Positions 43,438 to 54,961 of a DNA stretch of 64,000 nucleotides are shown in pieces; position 1 is the stretch's first letter, and each line of letters begins with the position of its first letter. The notes beneath the pieces are model-generated. The model saw only the letters and a list, made by a program, of their open reading frames with translations, searched no databases and was not told the origin of the DNA. The stretch is taken from contig NZ_AOPZ01000151.1 in NCBI RefSeq assembly GCF_000414115.1, positions 1 to 64,000 of the forward strand, in the 5' to 3' direction. Made by a program: the position numbers and the translations under genes. The stretch is from Streptomyces aurantiacus JA 4570 (GTDB lineage: Bacteria > Actinomycetota > Actinomycetes > Streptomycetales > Streptomycetaceae).

Positions 43438-46098
43438 TTGCGTACCGCCGACATCCGCACCCGCTTCCTGGACTTCTTCGCCGAGCGCGGCCACACCGTC
43501 GTGCCCAGCGCCCCGCTGCCGACGCCCGACCCCACGCTGCTGTTCGTGAACGCGGGCATGGTGCCGTTCAAGCCGTACCTGACCGGCGAGGTCGCCCCGC
43601 CCTGGCAGCGGGCCGCCAGCGTGCAGAAGTGCGTGCGCACCCTCGACATCGAGGAGGTCGGCCGCACCACCCGGCACGGCTCCTTCTTCCAGATGAACGG
43701 CAACTTCTCCTTCGGGGACTACTTCAAGGAAGAGGCCATCGCCTACGCCTGGGACCTGAGCACCCGCCCCGTCGCGGACGGCGGCTACGCCCTGGACCCG
43801 GCGAAGATCTGGGTGACCGTGCACCACTCCGACGACGAGGCACGCGGCCTGTGGCGGCGCGTCGCCGAGCTGCCCGACGAGCGGATCGTGACGCGCGGCG
43901 ACGAGGACAACTTCTGGCACATGGGCGTGCCGGGTCCGTGCGGCCCCTCCTCGGAGCTGTACTACGACCGGGGCCCGCGCTTCGGCCGCGAGGGCGGTCC
44001 GGAAGCCGACGAGGACCGGTACATGGAGTTCTGGAACCTCGTCTTCATGCAGTACGAGCGCGGCGAGGGCAGCGGCAAGACCGGCTTCCCCGTCCTCGGT
44101 GAACTCCCGCGCCGCAACATCGACACCGGCATGGGCCTGGAACGCATGGCCGCCCTGCTCCAAGGGGTGGACAACCTGTACGAGATCGACGAGACCCGGC
44201 CCGTCCTCGACCGCGCCGCCGACCTCGCCGGCGTCCGCTACGGCGCCGACCCCGCCGCCGACGTGCACCTGCGCGTCGTCGCCGACCACGTCCGCACGGC
44301 CCTGATGCTCCTCGCGGACGGCACCGCCCCCGGCAACGAGGGCCGCGGCTACGTACTGCGCCGCATCCTGCGCCGCGCGGTCCGCTCGATGCGCCAACTC
44401 GGCCACGAGGACCCGGCGTTGACCGACCTCCTCGCCGTCGCCCGGACCTGCATGGCGCCCAGCTACCCCGAGGTCGCGGAGGCGTACGACCGCATCGCCG
44501 ACCAGGCCGCGGGCGAGGAGGACGCCTTCCGGGCCACTCTCAAGCAGGGCACGACCGTTCTGGACACGGCCGTCACCAAGGTCAAGGCCGGCGGCGGGCG
44601 CCAACTGCCCGGCGCCCAGGCGTTCCTGCTGCACGACACGTACGGCTTCCCCATCGACCTCACCCTGGAGATGGCCGCCGAGCAGGGCGTGGAGGTCGAC
44701 CGCGAGGGCTTCACCGCGCTCATGCGCGAACAGCGCGAACGGGCCCGCGCGGACGCCCGCGCCCGCAAGTCCGGCGGTGCGGTGGACACTTCGGCGCTGC
44801 GGTCCGTCCTCGACGAGCACGGACCGACCGACTGGCGCGCCTGGGACACCCTCACCACCGACTCACGCGTGCTCGCCCTCGTCGCCCCCGCCGGCCCGGT
44901 GCCCGTGGCCCGCGAGGGGGAGATCGTCGGCGCCGTCCTGGACCGCACGCCGTTCTACGCCGAGTCCGGTGGGCAGGACAGCGACGCCGGCGGGCTCTCC
45001 GGCTCCTCGGTGGAGGCCGACGTGCTCGACGTGCAGCGCCCGCTGCCCGGTCTCGTCGTCCACCAGGTCCGCGTCACCGCCGGCGAACTGGCCGTCGGCG
45101 ACACCGTGCGCGCCGCGGTCGACCCCGAGTGGCGGCTCGGCGCGCGCCAGGCCCACTCCGGTACCCACGTGCTGCACGCCGCCCTGCGCGAGATCCTCGG
45201 CCCCACCGCCCTGCAAGCGGGCTCCTACAACCGCCCCGGCTACCTCCGCCTCGACTTCCCCTGGCGCGGCGGCCTCTCCGCCACCGTCCGCAGCGAGGTC
45301 GAGGAGGCCGCGAACCGCGCCCTGCGCCGCGACCTGCCGGTCCACGTGCGCTGGATGACGCTGCCCGAGGCCAAGGAGATCGGCGCGCTCGCGCTGTTCG
45401 ACGAGACGTACGGCGAGCAGGTGCGGGTCGTCGAGATCGGCGGCGCCTGGTCGCGCGAGCTGTGCGGCGGCACGCACGTCGAGCACGCCGCGCAGGTCGG
45501 CCTGGTCGCGCTGACCGCCGAGTCGTCCGTCGGCGCGGGCATGCGGCGCCTGGAGGCCGCGGTCGGCATCGAGGGCTTCGGCCATCTGGCCCGCGAGCGC
45601 GACCTGGTGGCCCGCATCGCCGAGCAGGTGCAGGCGCCGCGCGCCGAACTGCCCGACCGCGTCGCCCAGTTGCTGGACCGGCTGAAGGCGGCCGACCGCG
45701 AGAACCAGCGTCTGCGCCAGTCCGCCCTCGCCGCCCGCGCCGCCGAACTGGCCGGCCGTGCCGTCGACGTGGCGGGCGCGAGCGTGGTCACCGCCACGAC
45801 GGACGGCGACGCGGGCGCCGCCCGGACGCTGGCCCTGGACGTGCGCGGACGCCTGCCGTCCGGGCGGCCGGGCGTGGCCGCCGTGGCGCTCACCGGCGAC
45901 AAGCCGGTCCTCGTGGTGGCCGTGAACGAGGCAGGGCGCGCGGCGGGCCTGTCCGCGTCGACCCTCGTCAAGCGGCTCCTCGGCGGGCGGGGCGGCGGCT
46001 CGGACGAGGTGGCGCAGGGCGGGGGAGTGACGCCGGAGCGGCTCGACGCGGCGCTGGCGGGGCTCGCCGGGGCCGTGCGCGAGGAACTGGGGGAGTAG
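43438..46098 (+). CDS. alaS: Alanyl-tRNA synthetase (probable second copy)
   Basis: Class II synthetase charging tRNA-Ala. Complete by motif: TRFLDFFAERGHTVVPS, TLLFVNAGMVPFKPYLTG, RHGSFFQMNGNFSFGDYFKE, DNFWHMGVPGPCGPSSELYY and TGMGLERMA in the aminoacylation domain; editing-site HSGTH (about 572) and CGGTHV (about 676) for mischarged tRNA; and the C-Ala end with GGRGGGSDEVAQGGGV. 886 aa from TTG 43438, chosen for GGAG 6 nt upstream; TTG 43414 is an alternative. The housekeeping alaS of Streptomyces is normally beside rpsD/ruvX/mltG, absent here, so this looks like a duplicate kept with tsaD and GNAT. A resistance-type synthetase is one explanation. Confidence 0.92.
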   Translation: MRTADIRTRFLDFFAERGHTVVPSAPLPTPDPTLLFVNAGMVPFKPYLTGEVAPPWQRAASVQKCVRTLDIEEVGRTTRHGSFFQMNGNFSFGDYFKEEAIAYAWDLSTRPVADGGYALDPAKIWVTVHHSDDEARGLWRRVAELPDERIVTRGDEDNFWHMGVPGPCGPSSELYYDRGPRFGREGGPEADEDRYMEFWNLVFMQYERGEGSGKTGFPVLGELPRRNIDTGMGLERMAALLQGVDNLYEIDETRPVLDRAADLAGVRYGADPAADVHLRVVADHVRTALMLLADGTAPGNEGRGYVLRRILRRAVRSMRQLGHEDPALTDLLAVARTCMAPSYPEVAEAYDRIADQAAGEEDAFRATLKQGTTVLDTAVTKVKAGGGRQLPGAQAFLLHDTYGFPIDLTLEMAAEQGVEVDREGFTALMREQRERARADARARKSGGAVDTSALRSVLDEHGPTDWRAWDTLTTDSRVLALVAPAGPVPVAREGEIVGAVLDRTPFYAESGGQDSDAGGLSGSSVEADVLDVQRPLPGLVVHQVRVTAGELAVGDTVRAAVDPEWRLGARQAHSGTHVLHAALREILGPTALQAGSYNRPGYLRLDFPWRGGLSATVRSEVEEAANRALRRDLPVHVRWMTLPEAKEIGALALFDETYGEQVRVVEIGGAWSRELCGGTHVEHAAQVGLVALTAESSVGAGMRRLEAAVGIEGFGHLARERDLVARIAEQVQAPRAELPDRVAQLLDRLKAADRENQRLRQSALAARAAELAGRAVDVAGASVVTATTDGDAGAARTLALDVRGRLPSGRPGVAAVALTGDKPVLVVAVNEAGRAAGLSASTLVKRLLGGRGGGSDEVAQGGGVTPERLDAALAGLAGAVREELGE

Positions 46099-46154
46099 GT
46101 CCGCACAGGGGTCGGTCAGGGGGTCCCATCGAAGGAGTGGGGTCCGGCCGGGTG

Positions 46155-46182
46155 TGGACTTACTAGGACGTCCAAGTATATC
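46155..46182 (+). promoter_or_regulatory. Promoter with near-perfect 18-bp palindrome
   Basis: TACTAGGACGTCCAAGTA (46161-46178) is a palindrome with 8 of 9 matching pairs around GACGTC. It spans the spacer of TGGACT (46155-46160) and TATATC (46177-46182), 16 nt apart, so a bound protein would block this promoter. Just upstream of the cobalamin riboswitch. Confidence 0.55.
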
Positions 46183-46195
46183 TTCGTGGACGAAG

Positions 46196-46349
46196 CCCGC
46201 GGTGCAGGGAAGCCGGTGTGAATCCGGCGCGGTCCCGCCACTGTGACCGGGGAGTGCGTTCTCGCGTGCAACAACGCCACTGACGGACAAGTCCGTTGGG
46301 AAGGCGGGAGAACGGGCGCTGATCCGGGAGTCAGGATACCGGCCGCGGG
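46196..46349 (+). ncRNA. Cobalamin riboswitch (B12 element)
   Basis: All conserved parts are seen in order: GGGAAGCCGGTGTGAATCCG and GCGGTCCCGCCACTGTGA of the aptamer core, GGGGAGT, CCACTG (kissing-loop region), GGGAAGGCGGGAGAACG, and the B12 box AGTCAGGATACCGGCC. The closing helix P1 pairs CCCGCGG (46196-46202) with CCGCGGG (46343-46349). Outside P1, 46181-46191 can pair with 46362-46372 (11 pairs, one G-U), covering the GAGG and ATG of the leader ORF, a likely translational switch if the RNA starts early enough. Confidence 0.95.
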
Positions 46350-46371
46350 GTGTTCCGTGTTGTCCACGAGG

Positions 46372-46452
46372 ATGGAGCAGACACACATGGCCCCGGTGCG
46401 CACTCACGAACCCGGTGATCCGGCGATGCGAGCGTCAACCCCCGCTGTCTGA
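46372..46452 (+). CDS. Short leader ORF behind the riboswitch (21-26 codons)
   Basis: ATG 46372 gives 26 residues; the in-frame ATG 46387, with GGAG nine nt upstream, gives 21 (MAPVRTHEPGDPAMRASTPAV). Ends with TGA at 46452. No match to CbtB or another cobalamin gene is apparent. It may be a leader peptide or the stump of a lost B12-controlled gene. The following 122 nt to mmsA hold only a CCGTCGCGACGG palindrome (46486-46497). Confidence 0.4.
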   Translation: MEQTHMAPVRTHEPGDPAMRASTPAV

Positions 46453-46574
46453 CGGCCCCTTCGCCGTTCGCGTCCACTCTCCCGTCCGTCGCGACGGCGT
46501 GCCCACGCACGCCCCGGCGGCCGGTCCGGCCGCGCCCTTCCCTGGATGCACCTGACGAAAGAGCAGGCTCCCCC

Positions 46575-48070
<1,496 letters not shown>

Positions 48071-48074
<4 letters not shown>

Positions 48075-49231
48075 CCGGCGCCATGACCAGCACCCAGCTC
48101 ACCGACGACCAGCTCGCCATCGTCGAGACGACCCTCGACTTCGCCCAGGAACACCTGGCCCCGCACGCGCTCGCCTGGGACCAGGACAAGCACTTCCCGG
48201 TGGAGGTGCTTCGCAAGGCCGCGGACCTCGGACTCGGCGGCATGTACGTCGCCGAGGACGCGGGCGGCTCCGGGCTCACCCGGGCCGACGGCGTCCTCGT
48301 CTTCGAGGCCCTCGCCTCCGGCTGCCCGTCCATCGCGGGCTATCTGTCGATCCACAACATGGTCGCCTGGATGATCGACCGGTACGGCGACGACGCCCAG
48401 CGCGCCCGCTGGCTCGGGCCGCTGACCACCATGGACTGGCTCGGCAGCTACTGCCTCACCGAACCCGGGGCGGGCTCGGACGCGGCCGCGCTCAGCACCC
48501 GCGCCGAGCGCGACCGCGACACGTACGTCCTGAACGGCGTCAAGCAGTTCATCTCCGGCGCGGGCGCGTCACACGTCTACATCGTGATGGCCCGCACGGG
48601 CGAGAGCGGCCCCGGCGGGGTCTCCGCCTTCGTCGTCGAACGCGACGACCCCGGCCTGTCCTTCGGCGCCAACGAGAAGAAGATGGGCTGGAACGCCCAG
48701 CCCACCCGGCAAGTGCTCCTCGACGACGTCCGGGTGCCCGCCGACCGGCTGCTCGGCGGTGAGGGCAACGGCTTCCGCATCGCCATGAACGGCCTCAACG
48801 GCGGCCGCCTCGGCATCGCCGCCTGCTCCCTCGGCGGCGCCCGCAGCGCCCTCGACCGCAGCCTCACCCACCTCGCCGACCGCGAAGCCTTCGGGGCGCG
48901 GCTCCTGGACGCGCAGGCGCTCCAGTTCAGGCTCGCCGACATGGCGACCGAGCTGGCCGCCGCCCGCGCCCTGGTCCGGCAGGCCGCGGGGGCCCTCGAC
49001 GCGGGCGACCCGGGGGCACCCGAGCTGTGCGCGATGGCGAAGCAGTTCGCCACCGACACCGGCCACTCGGTGGCCGACCGCGCGCTCCAACTGCACGGCG
49101 GCTACGGCTACTTGACCGAGTACGGCATCGAGAAGCTCGTCCGCGACCTGCGCGTCCACCGCATCCTGGAAGGAACCAACGAGATCATGCGCCTGATCGT
49201 CGCCCGCGGCCTGACGGGGGCACTGCGATGA
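48071..49231 (+). CDS. Acyl-CoA dehydrogenase (isobutyryl-CoA dehydrogenase-like)
   Basis: FAD enzyme oxidising isobutyryl-CoA to methacrylyl-CoA. Motifs: YCLTEPGAGSDAAAL (FAD/acyl-CoA binding), KKMGWNAQPTRQV, and GGYGYLTEYGIEKLVRDLRV followed by LEGTNEIMRLIVAR with the catalytic-type Glu. 386 aa from GTG 48071, which overlaps the mmsA stop; ATG 48083 is the alternative. Operon context with mmsA, hydrolase and mmsB supports the valine-pathway assignment. Confidence 0.9.
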
Positions 49232-50319
49232 CCGCCGCCACCTCCACGACCGGCGACGACGAGCAGGTGCTGCTGCGCACCGAAGGCCGCGCCGCGTACG
49301 TCGTCCTCAACCGGCCCAGGGCCCTGAACGCCCTCACCCACGCCATGGTCCGCCGCGTCGAGGCGGCCCTCGACGCCTGGGAGACGGACCCGGCCGTCGA
49401 GACCGTCGTCCTCACCGGCGCGGGGGAGCGCGGACTGTGCGCGGGCGGCGACATCCGCGCCATCTACGACGACGCCCGCACCGGAGGCCGGGCCTCCGCG
49501 GACTTCTGGCGCGACGAGTACCGCCTCAACGCCCGCATCGCGCGCTACCCGAAGCCCTACGTCGCCGTGATGGACGGCATCGTCATGGGCGGCGGCGTGG
49601 GCGTCTCCGCGCACGGCAGCGTCCGCGTCGTCACCGACCGCTCGCGGATCGCCATGCCCGAGACAGGCATCGGCTTCGTCCCCGACGTCGGCGGCACCTA
49701 CCTGCTCGGCCTCGCTCCCGGCGAACTCGGCACCCACCTGGCGCTGACCGGCCAGCAGGCGGGCGCGCGGGACGCGCTGCTGTGCGGGCTCGCCGACCAC
49801 TTCGTGCCCTCCGAGCTGCTGCCGTGCCTGGTCGCGGATCTCGCGGCAGAGCCGGTACGTGACGTCCTCGCCCGGTACGTCGCCGAAGCACCGCCCGGCG
49901 TGCTCGCCGCGCAGCGGGAGTGGATCGACGTCTGCTACGCGGCGGGCAGCGTCGAGGAGATCGTCGACCGCCTGGAGGGGCACGGCGCGCAGGCCGCCAA
50001 GGAGGCCGCCGAGACGCTGCACGCCAAGTCGCCGACCGCCCTGAAGGTCACGCTGACGGCGCTGCGGCGGGCACGGCGGCTCGGCCCGCTGGAGCGCGTG
50101 CTCGAGCAGGAGTACCGGGTGTCGTGCGCGGCCCTCGCCTCCGCCGACCTCGTGGAGGGCATCCGCGCCCAGGTCGTCGACAAGGACCGCGACCCGCGCT
50201 GGTCCCCGGCCGCCCTCGCCGACGTCACGGACGACGACATCGCCCGCTACTTCGCCCCGCTCGGCGCGCGCGAACTCTCCCTCGCCGCCGACCACTTCAC
50301 CCAGGAGGTGCCCTGGTGA
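49228..50319 (+). CDS. 3-hydroxyisobutyryl-CoA hydrolase (crotonase fold)
   Basis: A 363-residue crotonase-fold enzyme releasing 3-hydroxyisobutyrate from its CoA ester. [75 protein letters not shown] and the long C-terminal ECH_2 region ([24 protein letters not shown]) separate it from ordinary enoyl-CoA hydratases. ATG overlaps the acyl-CoA dehydrogenase stop (ATGA). Confidence 0.93.
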   Translation: MTAATSTTGDDEQVLLRTEGRAAYVVLNRPRALNALTHAMVRRVEAALDAWETDPAVETVVLTGAGERGLCAGGDIRAIYDDARTGGRASADFWRDEYRLNARIARYPKPYVAVMDGIVMGGGVGVSAHGSVRVVTDRSRIAMPETGIGFVPDVGGTYLLGLAPGELGTHLALTGQQAGARDALLCGLADHFVPSELLPCLVADLAAEPVRDVLARYVAEAPPGVLAAQREWIDVCYAAGSVEEIVDRLEGHGAQAAKEAAETLHAKSPTALKVTLTALRRARRLGPLERVLEQEYRVSCAALASADLVEGIRAQVVDKDRDPRWSPAALADVTDDDIARYFAPLGARELSLAADHFTQEVPW

Positions 50320-51239
50320 GCGCCGTCATCGCCTTCATCGGCCTCGGCCACATGGGCGGCCCCATGGCCGCCAACCTCGTCAAGGCCGGTCACCGCGTCG
50401 TCGGCCACGACCTGGTGCCCGAGGCGCTGAAGACCGCCGTCGCCGCGGGCGTGGAGGCCGCGCCCTCGGCCGGCGCGGCCGCCGCCGAGGCCGACGTCGT
50501 CCTGACCATGCTGCCCGCGGGCCGCCACGTCCTCGCCCTCTACCAGGACGAGGGGCTGCTCGCGGCGGCCCGCCCGGGCACGCTGTTCGTCGACTGCTCC
50601 ACCATCGACGTCGCCGACGCGCGGACCGCGCACGAAGCGGCCGTGGCGGCCGGCCACCGCGCCGTGGACGCTCCGGTCTCGGGCGGCGTCATGGGCGCCG
50701 AAGCGGGCACGCTCACGTTCATGGTCGGCGGGGACGACGCCGCGTTCGCGCAGGCCGAGCCGCTGCTCGCCGCGATGGGCAAGAAGGCCGTGCACTGCGG
50801 CGCGGCGGGCGCCGGACAGGCCGCGAAGATCTGCAACAACATGATCCTCGGCGTCTCCATGATCGCCGTGAGCGAGGCGTTCGTCCTCGGCGAGAGCCTC
50901 GGCCTGTCCCACCAGGCGCTGTTCGACGTCGCGTCCACGGCGTCCGGCCAGTGCTGGGCGCTGAGCGTCAACTGCCCGGTGCCGGGGCCGGTTCCGGGCT
51001 CGCCCGCCAACCGCGACTACCGTCCCGGCTTCGCGGCCCCGCTGATGGCCAAGGACCTGGGCCTCGCCGCGAACGCGGTGCGCGCGGGCGGTGTCGATGC
51101 CGAACTGGGGCTGCGCGCCGCCGCGCTGTACGCCGCGTTCGCCGAGGGCGACGGGGCGGCGGAGGACTTCTCCGGGATCGTCCGGGCCATCAGGGACCGC
51201 TCCGGACAGCAGCTCGCCGACGACAAGAGGGACCACTGA
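50316..51239 (+). CDS. mmsB: 3-hydroxyisobutyrate dehydrogenase
   Basis: NAD-dependent beta-hydroxyacid dehydrogenase making methylmalonate semialdehyde, the substrate of MmsA. 307 aa; N-terminal Rossmann motif [20 protein letters not shown], substrate motif [22 protein letters not shown], catalytic Lys in [15 protein letters not shown], and [21 protein letters not shown] 50316 overlaps the hydrolase stop, with AGGAGG upstream. Confidence 0.94.
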   Translation: MSAVIAFIGLGHMGGPMAANLVKAGHRVVGHDLVPEALKTAVAAGVEAAPSAGAAAAEADVVLTMLPAGRHVLALYQDEGLLAAARPGTLFVDCSTIDVADARTAHEAAVAAGHRAVDAPVSGGVMGAEAGTLTFMVGGDDAAFAQAEPLLAAMGKKAVHCGAAGAGQAAKICNNMILGVSMIAVSEAFVLGESLGLSHQALFDVASTASGQCWALSVNCPVPGPVPGSPANRDYRPGFAAPLMAKDLGLAANAVRAGGVDAELGLRAAALYAAFAEGDGAAEDFSGIVRAIRDRSGQQLADDKRDH

Positions 51240-51241
51240 TC

Positions 51242-52039
51242 ATGACCGACTCCACGGCCACGACGGACTCGTACGAGACGATCCTCGTGGAACGCAAGGG
51301 CAGGGTCGCCCTGCTCACGCTGAACCGCCCCAAGGCATTGAACGCCCTGAACCTCCAGGTGATGAGGGAGGTCGTCGCCGCCACCGAAGCACTCGACCGG
51401 GACCCGGACGTCGGCTGCATCGTCCTCACCGGTTCCGCGAAGGCGTTCGCGGCGGGCGCCGACATCAAGGAGATGAGTCCGCAGAACTACCTGGACATGT
51501 ATCTCAGCGACTGGTTCACGGCCTGGGATCGGCTCGGCCAGGTGCGGACGCCGACGCTCGCCGCGGTTTCCGGTTACGCCCTCGGCGGCGGCTGCGAACT
51601 CGCCATGCTCTGCGACATCCTGCTGGCCTCCGACACGGCGGTCTTCGGTCAGCCCGAGATCAAACTGGGCGTGATCCCCGGCATCGGCGGCTCCCAGCGG
51701 CTGACGCGCGCGGTCGGCAAGGCCAAGGCGATGGAGCTGTGCCTGACCGGCCGCACCATGGACGCCGAGGAGGCGGAGCGGGCCGGTCTCGTCTCGCGCG
51801 TCGTCCCCGCCGACGACCTCCTCGGCGAGGCGCTGACCGTCGCCGAGACCGTGGCGGGCATGTCCCTGCCCGTCGCCATGATGGCCAAGGAGTCGGTGAA
51901 CCGCTCCTTCGAGACCACCCTCACCGAAGGCGTCCGCTTCGAACGGCGCCTGTTCCACGCGGTGTTCGCGACCGCGGACCAGAAGGAGGGCATGAGCGCG
52001 TTCACGGAGAAGCGCGCGCCGAAGTTCACGCACCGCTGA
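51242..52039 (+). CDS. Enoyl-CoA hydratase
   Basis: A 265-residue crotonase, probably hydrating methacrylyl-CoA to 3-hydroxyisobutyryl-CoA and so completing the valine route encoded here. [31 protein letters not shown] (oxyanion), [15 protein letters not shown] with the first catalytic Glu, and [24 protein letters not shown] lies upstream of ATG 51242. Last gene of the operon. Confidence 0.92.
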   Translation: MTDSTATTDSYETILVERKGRVALLTLNRPKALNALNLQVMREVVAATEALDRDPDVGCIVLTGSAKAFAAGADIKEMSPQNYLDMYLSDWFTAWDRLGQVRTPTLAAVSGYALGGGCELAMLCDILLASDTAVFGQPEIKLGVIPGIGGSQRLTRAVGKAKAMELCLTGRTMDAEEAERAGLVSRVVPADDLLGEALTVAETVAGMSLPVAMMAKESVNRSFETTLTEGVRFERRLFHAVFATADQKEGMSAFTEKRAPKFTHR

Positions 52040-52105
52040 GGTCCCGCGGAGGCGGCGAGAACCGCGCGCTCTGCGTTCGGGAGTTGATGATTCATGTCGC
52101 GACCA

Positions 52106-52134
52106 TTGACGTGACTCGTTCACAAAATTTATGG
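52106..52134 (+). promoter_or_regulatory. SigA-type promoter of the GH65 gene
   Basis: TTGACG (52106-52111), 17-nt spacer, TTATGG (52129-52134). The tract is markedly AT-rich (CACAAAATTTATGG) for this genome. Confidence 0.6.
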
Positions 52135-52168
52135 TCCGTGGATCCTCACATCACCACGACGGAGAACA

Positions 52169-54940
52169 ATGACGTACTCCCTGGTATCGCGGCCGCACGC
52201 CGTCAGACTGTCCGCGGCGCTGCTCGCCGGAGTGCTCGTCGCGGCGGTCCCGCCGACGGCCACCCCACGGGCCGACGCCGCCTCCGCCACCCCCACCTCG
52301 TCCACCGACTGCCGTCGCGGCGGCGGCTGGACGCTCGACAGCACCCGCATCGATCCCAAGGACACCAGCCACGCCTTCGTCGGCAACGGCTATCTGGGCC
52401 AGCGCGTCCCGCCCAACGGCGCCGGCTACGCCGACAGCGACGCCAAGACCGGCTGGCCGCTGTTCACCCCGCGCTACGACGGCTCCTTCGTGTCCGGCCT
52501 GTACGCGCACAACAAGCGCACCGCCGAGGACCGGCAGGCCGTCGCCGCACTGCCCACCTGGACCCCGCTCACCGTCACCACCGGCGGCAAGGGCTCCGAC
52601 ACCTTCAACTCTTCGACGGCGGCAGGCCGGATCTCCGCCTACCGGCAGAGCCTCATGCTGCACTGCGGCCTCGTCCGCACCACCCTGACCTGGACCGCCG
52701 CCGACGGCCGCCGCACCGACCTGGTCTACGAGGTGCTCGCCGACCGCACCGACCCGCACGTGGGCGCCGTACGCCTGAAGATGCGTCCGCACTGGAGCGG
52801 GGAGGCGACCGTCACCGACCTCGTCGACGGGCGCGGCGCGCGGCGCGTGCAGCAGACCGGCGGCGGCGACCGGACCGAGGGGCAGCGGCACGGCGGCCGC
52901 CCCGGAACGACCATGGACGTCGCCTTCCGCACGGACGGCACCAAGGTCGACGGCGCCGTCGCGTCCACCCTGCGCGCCGGACACGGCACGCACGACGTCC
53001 GGGAGCGCCGGGCAGGCGGCGCCAAGAAGCTCACCAACCGCCAGGCGCTCACCCTGCCGGTGCGGTCCGGGCGGTCGTACGAACTCACCAAGTACGTGGG
53101 CGTCGACACCGGACTGACCTCGCGCGCCCCCCGCAAGGCCGCCACCGCCGCCTCGCGGCGCGCGGCGGAGCGTGGCTGGGACGGCCTCCTCAAGTCCCAC
53201 ACCGCCGCCTGGGCGCGCCTTTGGCGCAGCGACATCGAGGTGGCCGGACGGCAGCGGGAGCTCCAGACGTGGGTGCGCTCCGCGCAGTACGGGCTGCTCT
53301 CCAGCACCCGCAAGGGCGCCGCGAACAGCATCGCCCCCGCCGGGCTCACCAGCGACAACTACGCGGGCCTCGTCTTCTGGGACGCCGAGACCTGGATGTA
53401 CCCCGGGCTCCTCGCCACCCGGCCCGACCTGGCCAAGACCGTCGTGGACTACCGCTACCGCACCCGCGCGGGAGCCCGCGACAACGCCCGCAAGTTCGGT
53501 TACGAAGGGCTCTTCTACCCCTGGAACAGCGGCAGTTCGGGCGACGTGGCCAAGGAGTGCCACAGCGTGGACCCGCCGCACTGCCGCACCCAGATCCACC
53601 TCCAGGCCGACATCTCCCTGGCCACCTGGCAGTACTACCTGGCGACCAAGGACACCACGTGGCTGCGCGAGCGCGGCTGGCCCGTGATGAAGGGCATCGC
53701 CGAGTTCTGGGCGGGCCGCGTCAGCCGCAACACCGACGGCAGCTACTCCATCAAGGACACCGCGGGGCCCGACGAGTACAGCAACGGCGTCGACGACGCG
53801 GTGTTCACCAACGCGGGCGCCGCCACCGCCCTGCGCAACGCCGCCCACGCCGCGAAGCTCCTCGGCAAGCAGGCGCCCGCCCAGTGGACGTCGATCGCCG
53901 ACAAGATCCGCATCCCCTACGACGCGAAGCGCAAGGTCTTCGAGCAGTACGACGGCTACAAGGGCAGCAGGATCAAGCAGGCCGACACGGTCCTGTTGAT
54001 GTACCCGCTGGAGTGGCCCATGCCCGAGGGGGCCGCGGCCGCCACCCTCGACTACTACGCGCAGCGCACCGACCCGGACGGCCCCGCCATGACGGACTCG
54101 GTGCACGCCATCGACGCCGCCGGGATCGGCGAGCCGGGCTGCTCCACGTACACGTATCTGGAACGTTCCATCAAGCCGTTCGTGCGTGGTCCGTTCGCAC
54201 AGTTCTCGGAGGCCCGAGGCGAGAAGGCGGGCGCCGATGATCCCCTCGCGGGCTCGCCGGCGCACGACTTCCTCACCGGCAAGGGCGGCTTCCTGCAGAT
54301 CTTCACCAACGGCCTGACCGGCATGCGGATGCGGGAGGACCGGCTGCGCCTGGACCCGATGCTGCCCCCGCAGCTCGCCGACGGCGTCACCCTGCGCTCA
54401 CTGACCTGGCAGGGCCGTACGTACGACGTCGAGATCGGCGCGCACCACACCACGGTGCGGCTCACCTCCGGGGCGCCGATGACCCTCGACACGCCCCAGG
54501 GCAAGCAGGTCGTCAGCGAGGGCGCCCCCGCCGTCCTGAAGACCCGCCGTCCCGACCTCGCCCCCACCGGCAACCAGGCCCGCTGCACGCCCGCCAAGGC
54601 GTCGTCGGAGGAGCCCGGCATGTACGCGGGCGCCGCGGTCGACGGCAACACGGCCACCGCCTGGGTGCCCAACGCGGCGACCGGCACCCTGACGGCCGAC
54701 CTCGGCGAGCCGGTCCGCGTCGGCGAGGTCACCCCGACGTGGACCGACGTCAAGCCGGAGTCGTACGACATCCAGGTGTCCCTGGACGGGCGGAACTGGC
54801 ACCCCGTCAAGGCCACCGGAGCCTCCGAGGCCACTGACGGGTCGCGCCTCGCGCGGTACGTACGGGTCACGGTGCGCGGCGCGGCACAGGCCAAGAAGCA
54901 CCCGGGCATCGCGGAACTCGCGGTGAAGCGGGTGGAGTAG
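52169..54940 (+). CDS. Secreted GH65 enzyme (acid trehalase-like) with C-terminal discoidin domain
   Basis: A 923-residue exported glycosidase. Signal peptide about 1-38 (LSAALLAGVLVAAVPPTATP). N-terminal GH65 beta-sandwich (HAFVGNGYLGQRVPPNG at about 68), then the (alpha/alpha)6 barrel with FWDAETWMYPGLLATRP and catalytic Glu536 in DTAGPDEYSNGVDDAVFTN; C-terminal GH65 cap, and an F5/8-type carbohydrate-binding domain from about 805 (ASSEEPGMYAGAAVDGNTAT). Extracellular and large, so hydrolase (trehalase-type) rather than phosphorylase is favoured. ATG 52169 has GGAG upstream. Confidence 0.88.
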   Translation: MTYSLVSRPHAVRLSAALLAGVLVAAVPPTATPRADAASATPTSSTDCRRGGGWTLDSTRIDPKDTSHAFVGNGYLGQRVPPNGAGYADSDAKTGWPLFTPRYDGSFVSGLYAHNKRTAEDRQAVAALPTWTPLTVTTGGKGSDTFNSSTAAGRISAYRQSLMLHCGLVRTTLTWTAADGRRTDLVYEVLADRTDPHVGAVRLKMRPHWSGEATVTDLVDGRGARRVQQTGGGDRTEGQRHGGRPGTTMDVAFRTDGTKVDGAVASTLRAGHGTHDVRERRAGGAKKLTNRQALTLPVRSGRSYELTKYVGVDTGLTSRAPRKAATAASRRAAERGWDGLLKSHTAAWARLWRSDIEVAGRQRELQTWVRSAQYGLLSSTRKGAANSIAPAGLTSDNYAGLVFWDAETWMYPGLLATRPDLAKTVVDYRYRTRAGARDNARKFGYEGLFYPWNSGSSGDVAKECHSVDPPHCRTQIHLQADISLATWQYYLATKDTTWLRERGWPVMKGIAEFWAGRVSRNTDGSYSIKDTAGPDEYSNGVDDAVFTNAGAATALRNAAHAAKLLGKQAPAQWTSIADKIRIPYDAKRKVFEQYDGYKGSRIKQADTVLLMYPLEWPMPEGAAAATLDYYAQRTDPDGPAMTDSVHAIDAAGIGEPGCSTYTYLERSIKPFVRGPFAQFSEARGEKAGADDPLAGSPAHDFLTGKGGFLQIFTNGLTGMRMREDRLRLDPMLPPQLADGVTLRSLTWQGRTYDVEIGAHHTTVRLTSGAPMTLDTPQGKQVVSEGAPAVLKTRRPDLAPTGNQARCTPAKASSEEPGMYAGAAVDGNTATAWVPNAATGTLTADLGEPVRVGEVTPTWTDVKPESYDIQVSLDGRNWHPVKATGASEATDGSRLARYVRVTVRGAAQAKKHPGIAELAVKRVE

Positions 54941-54961
54941 GGGCGCCCCCGGCGGCCTGCC

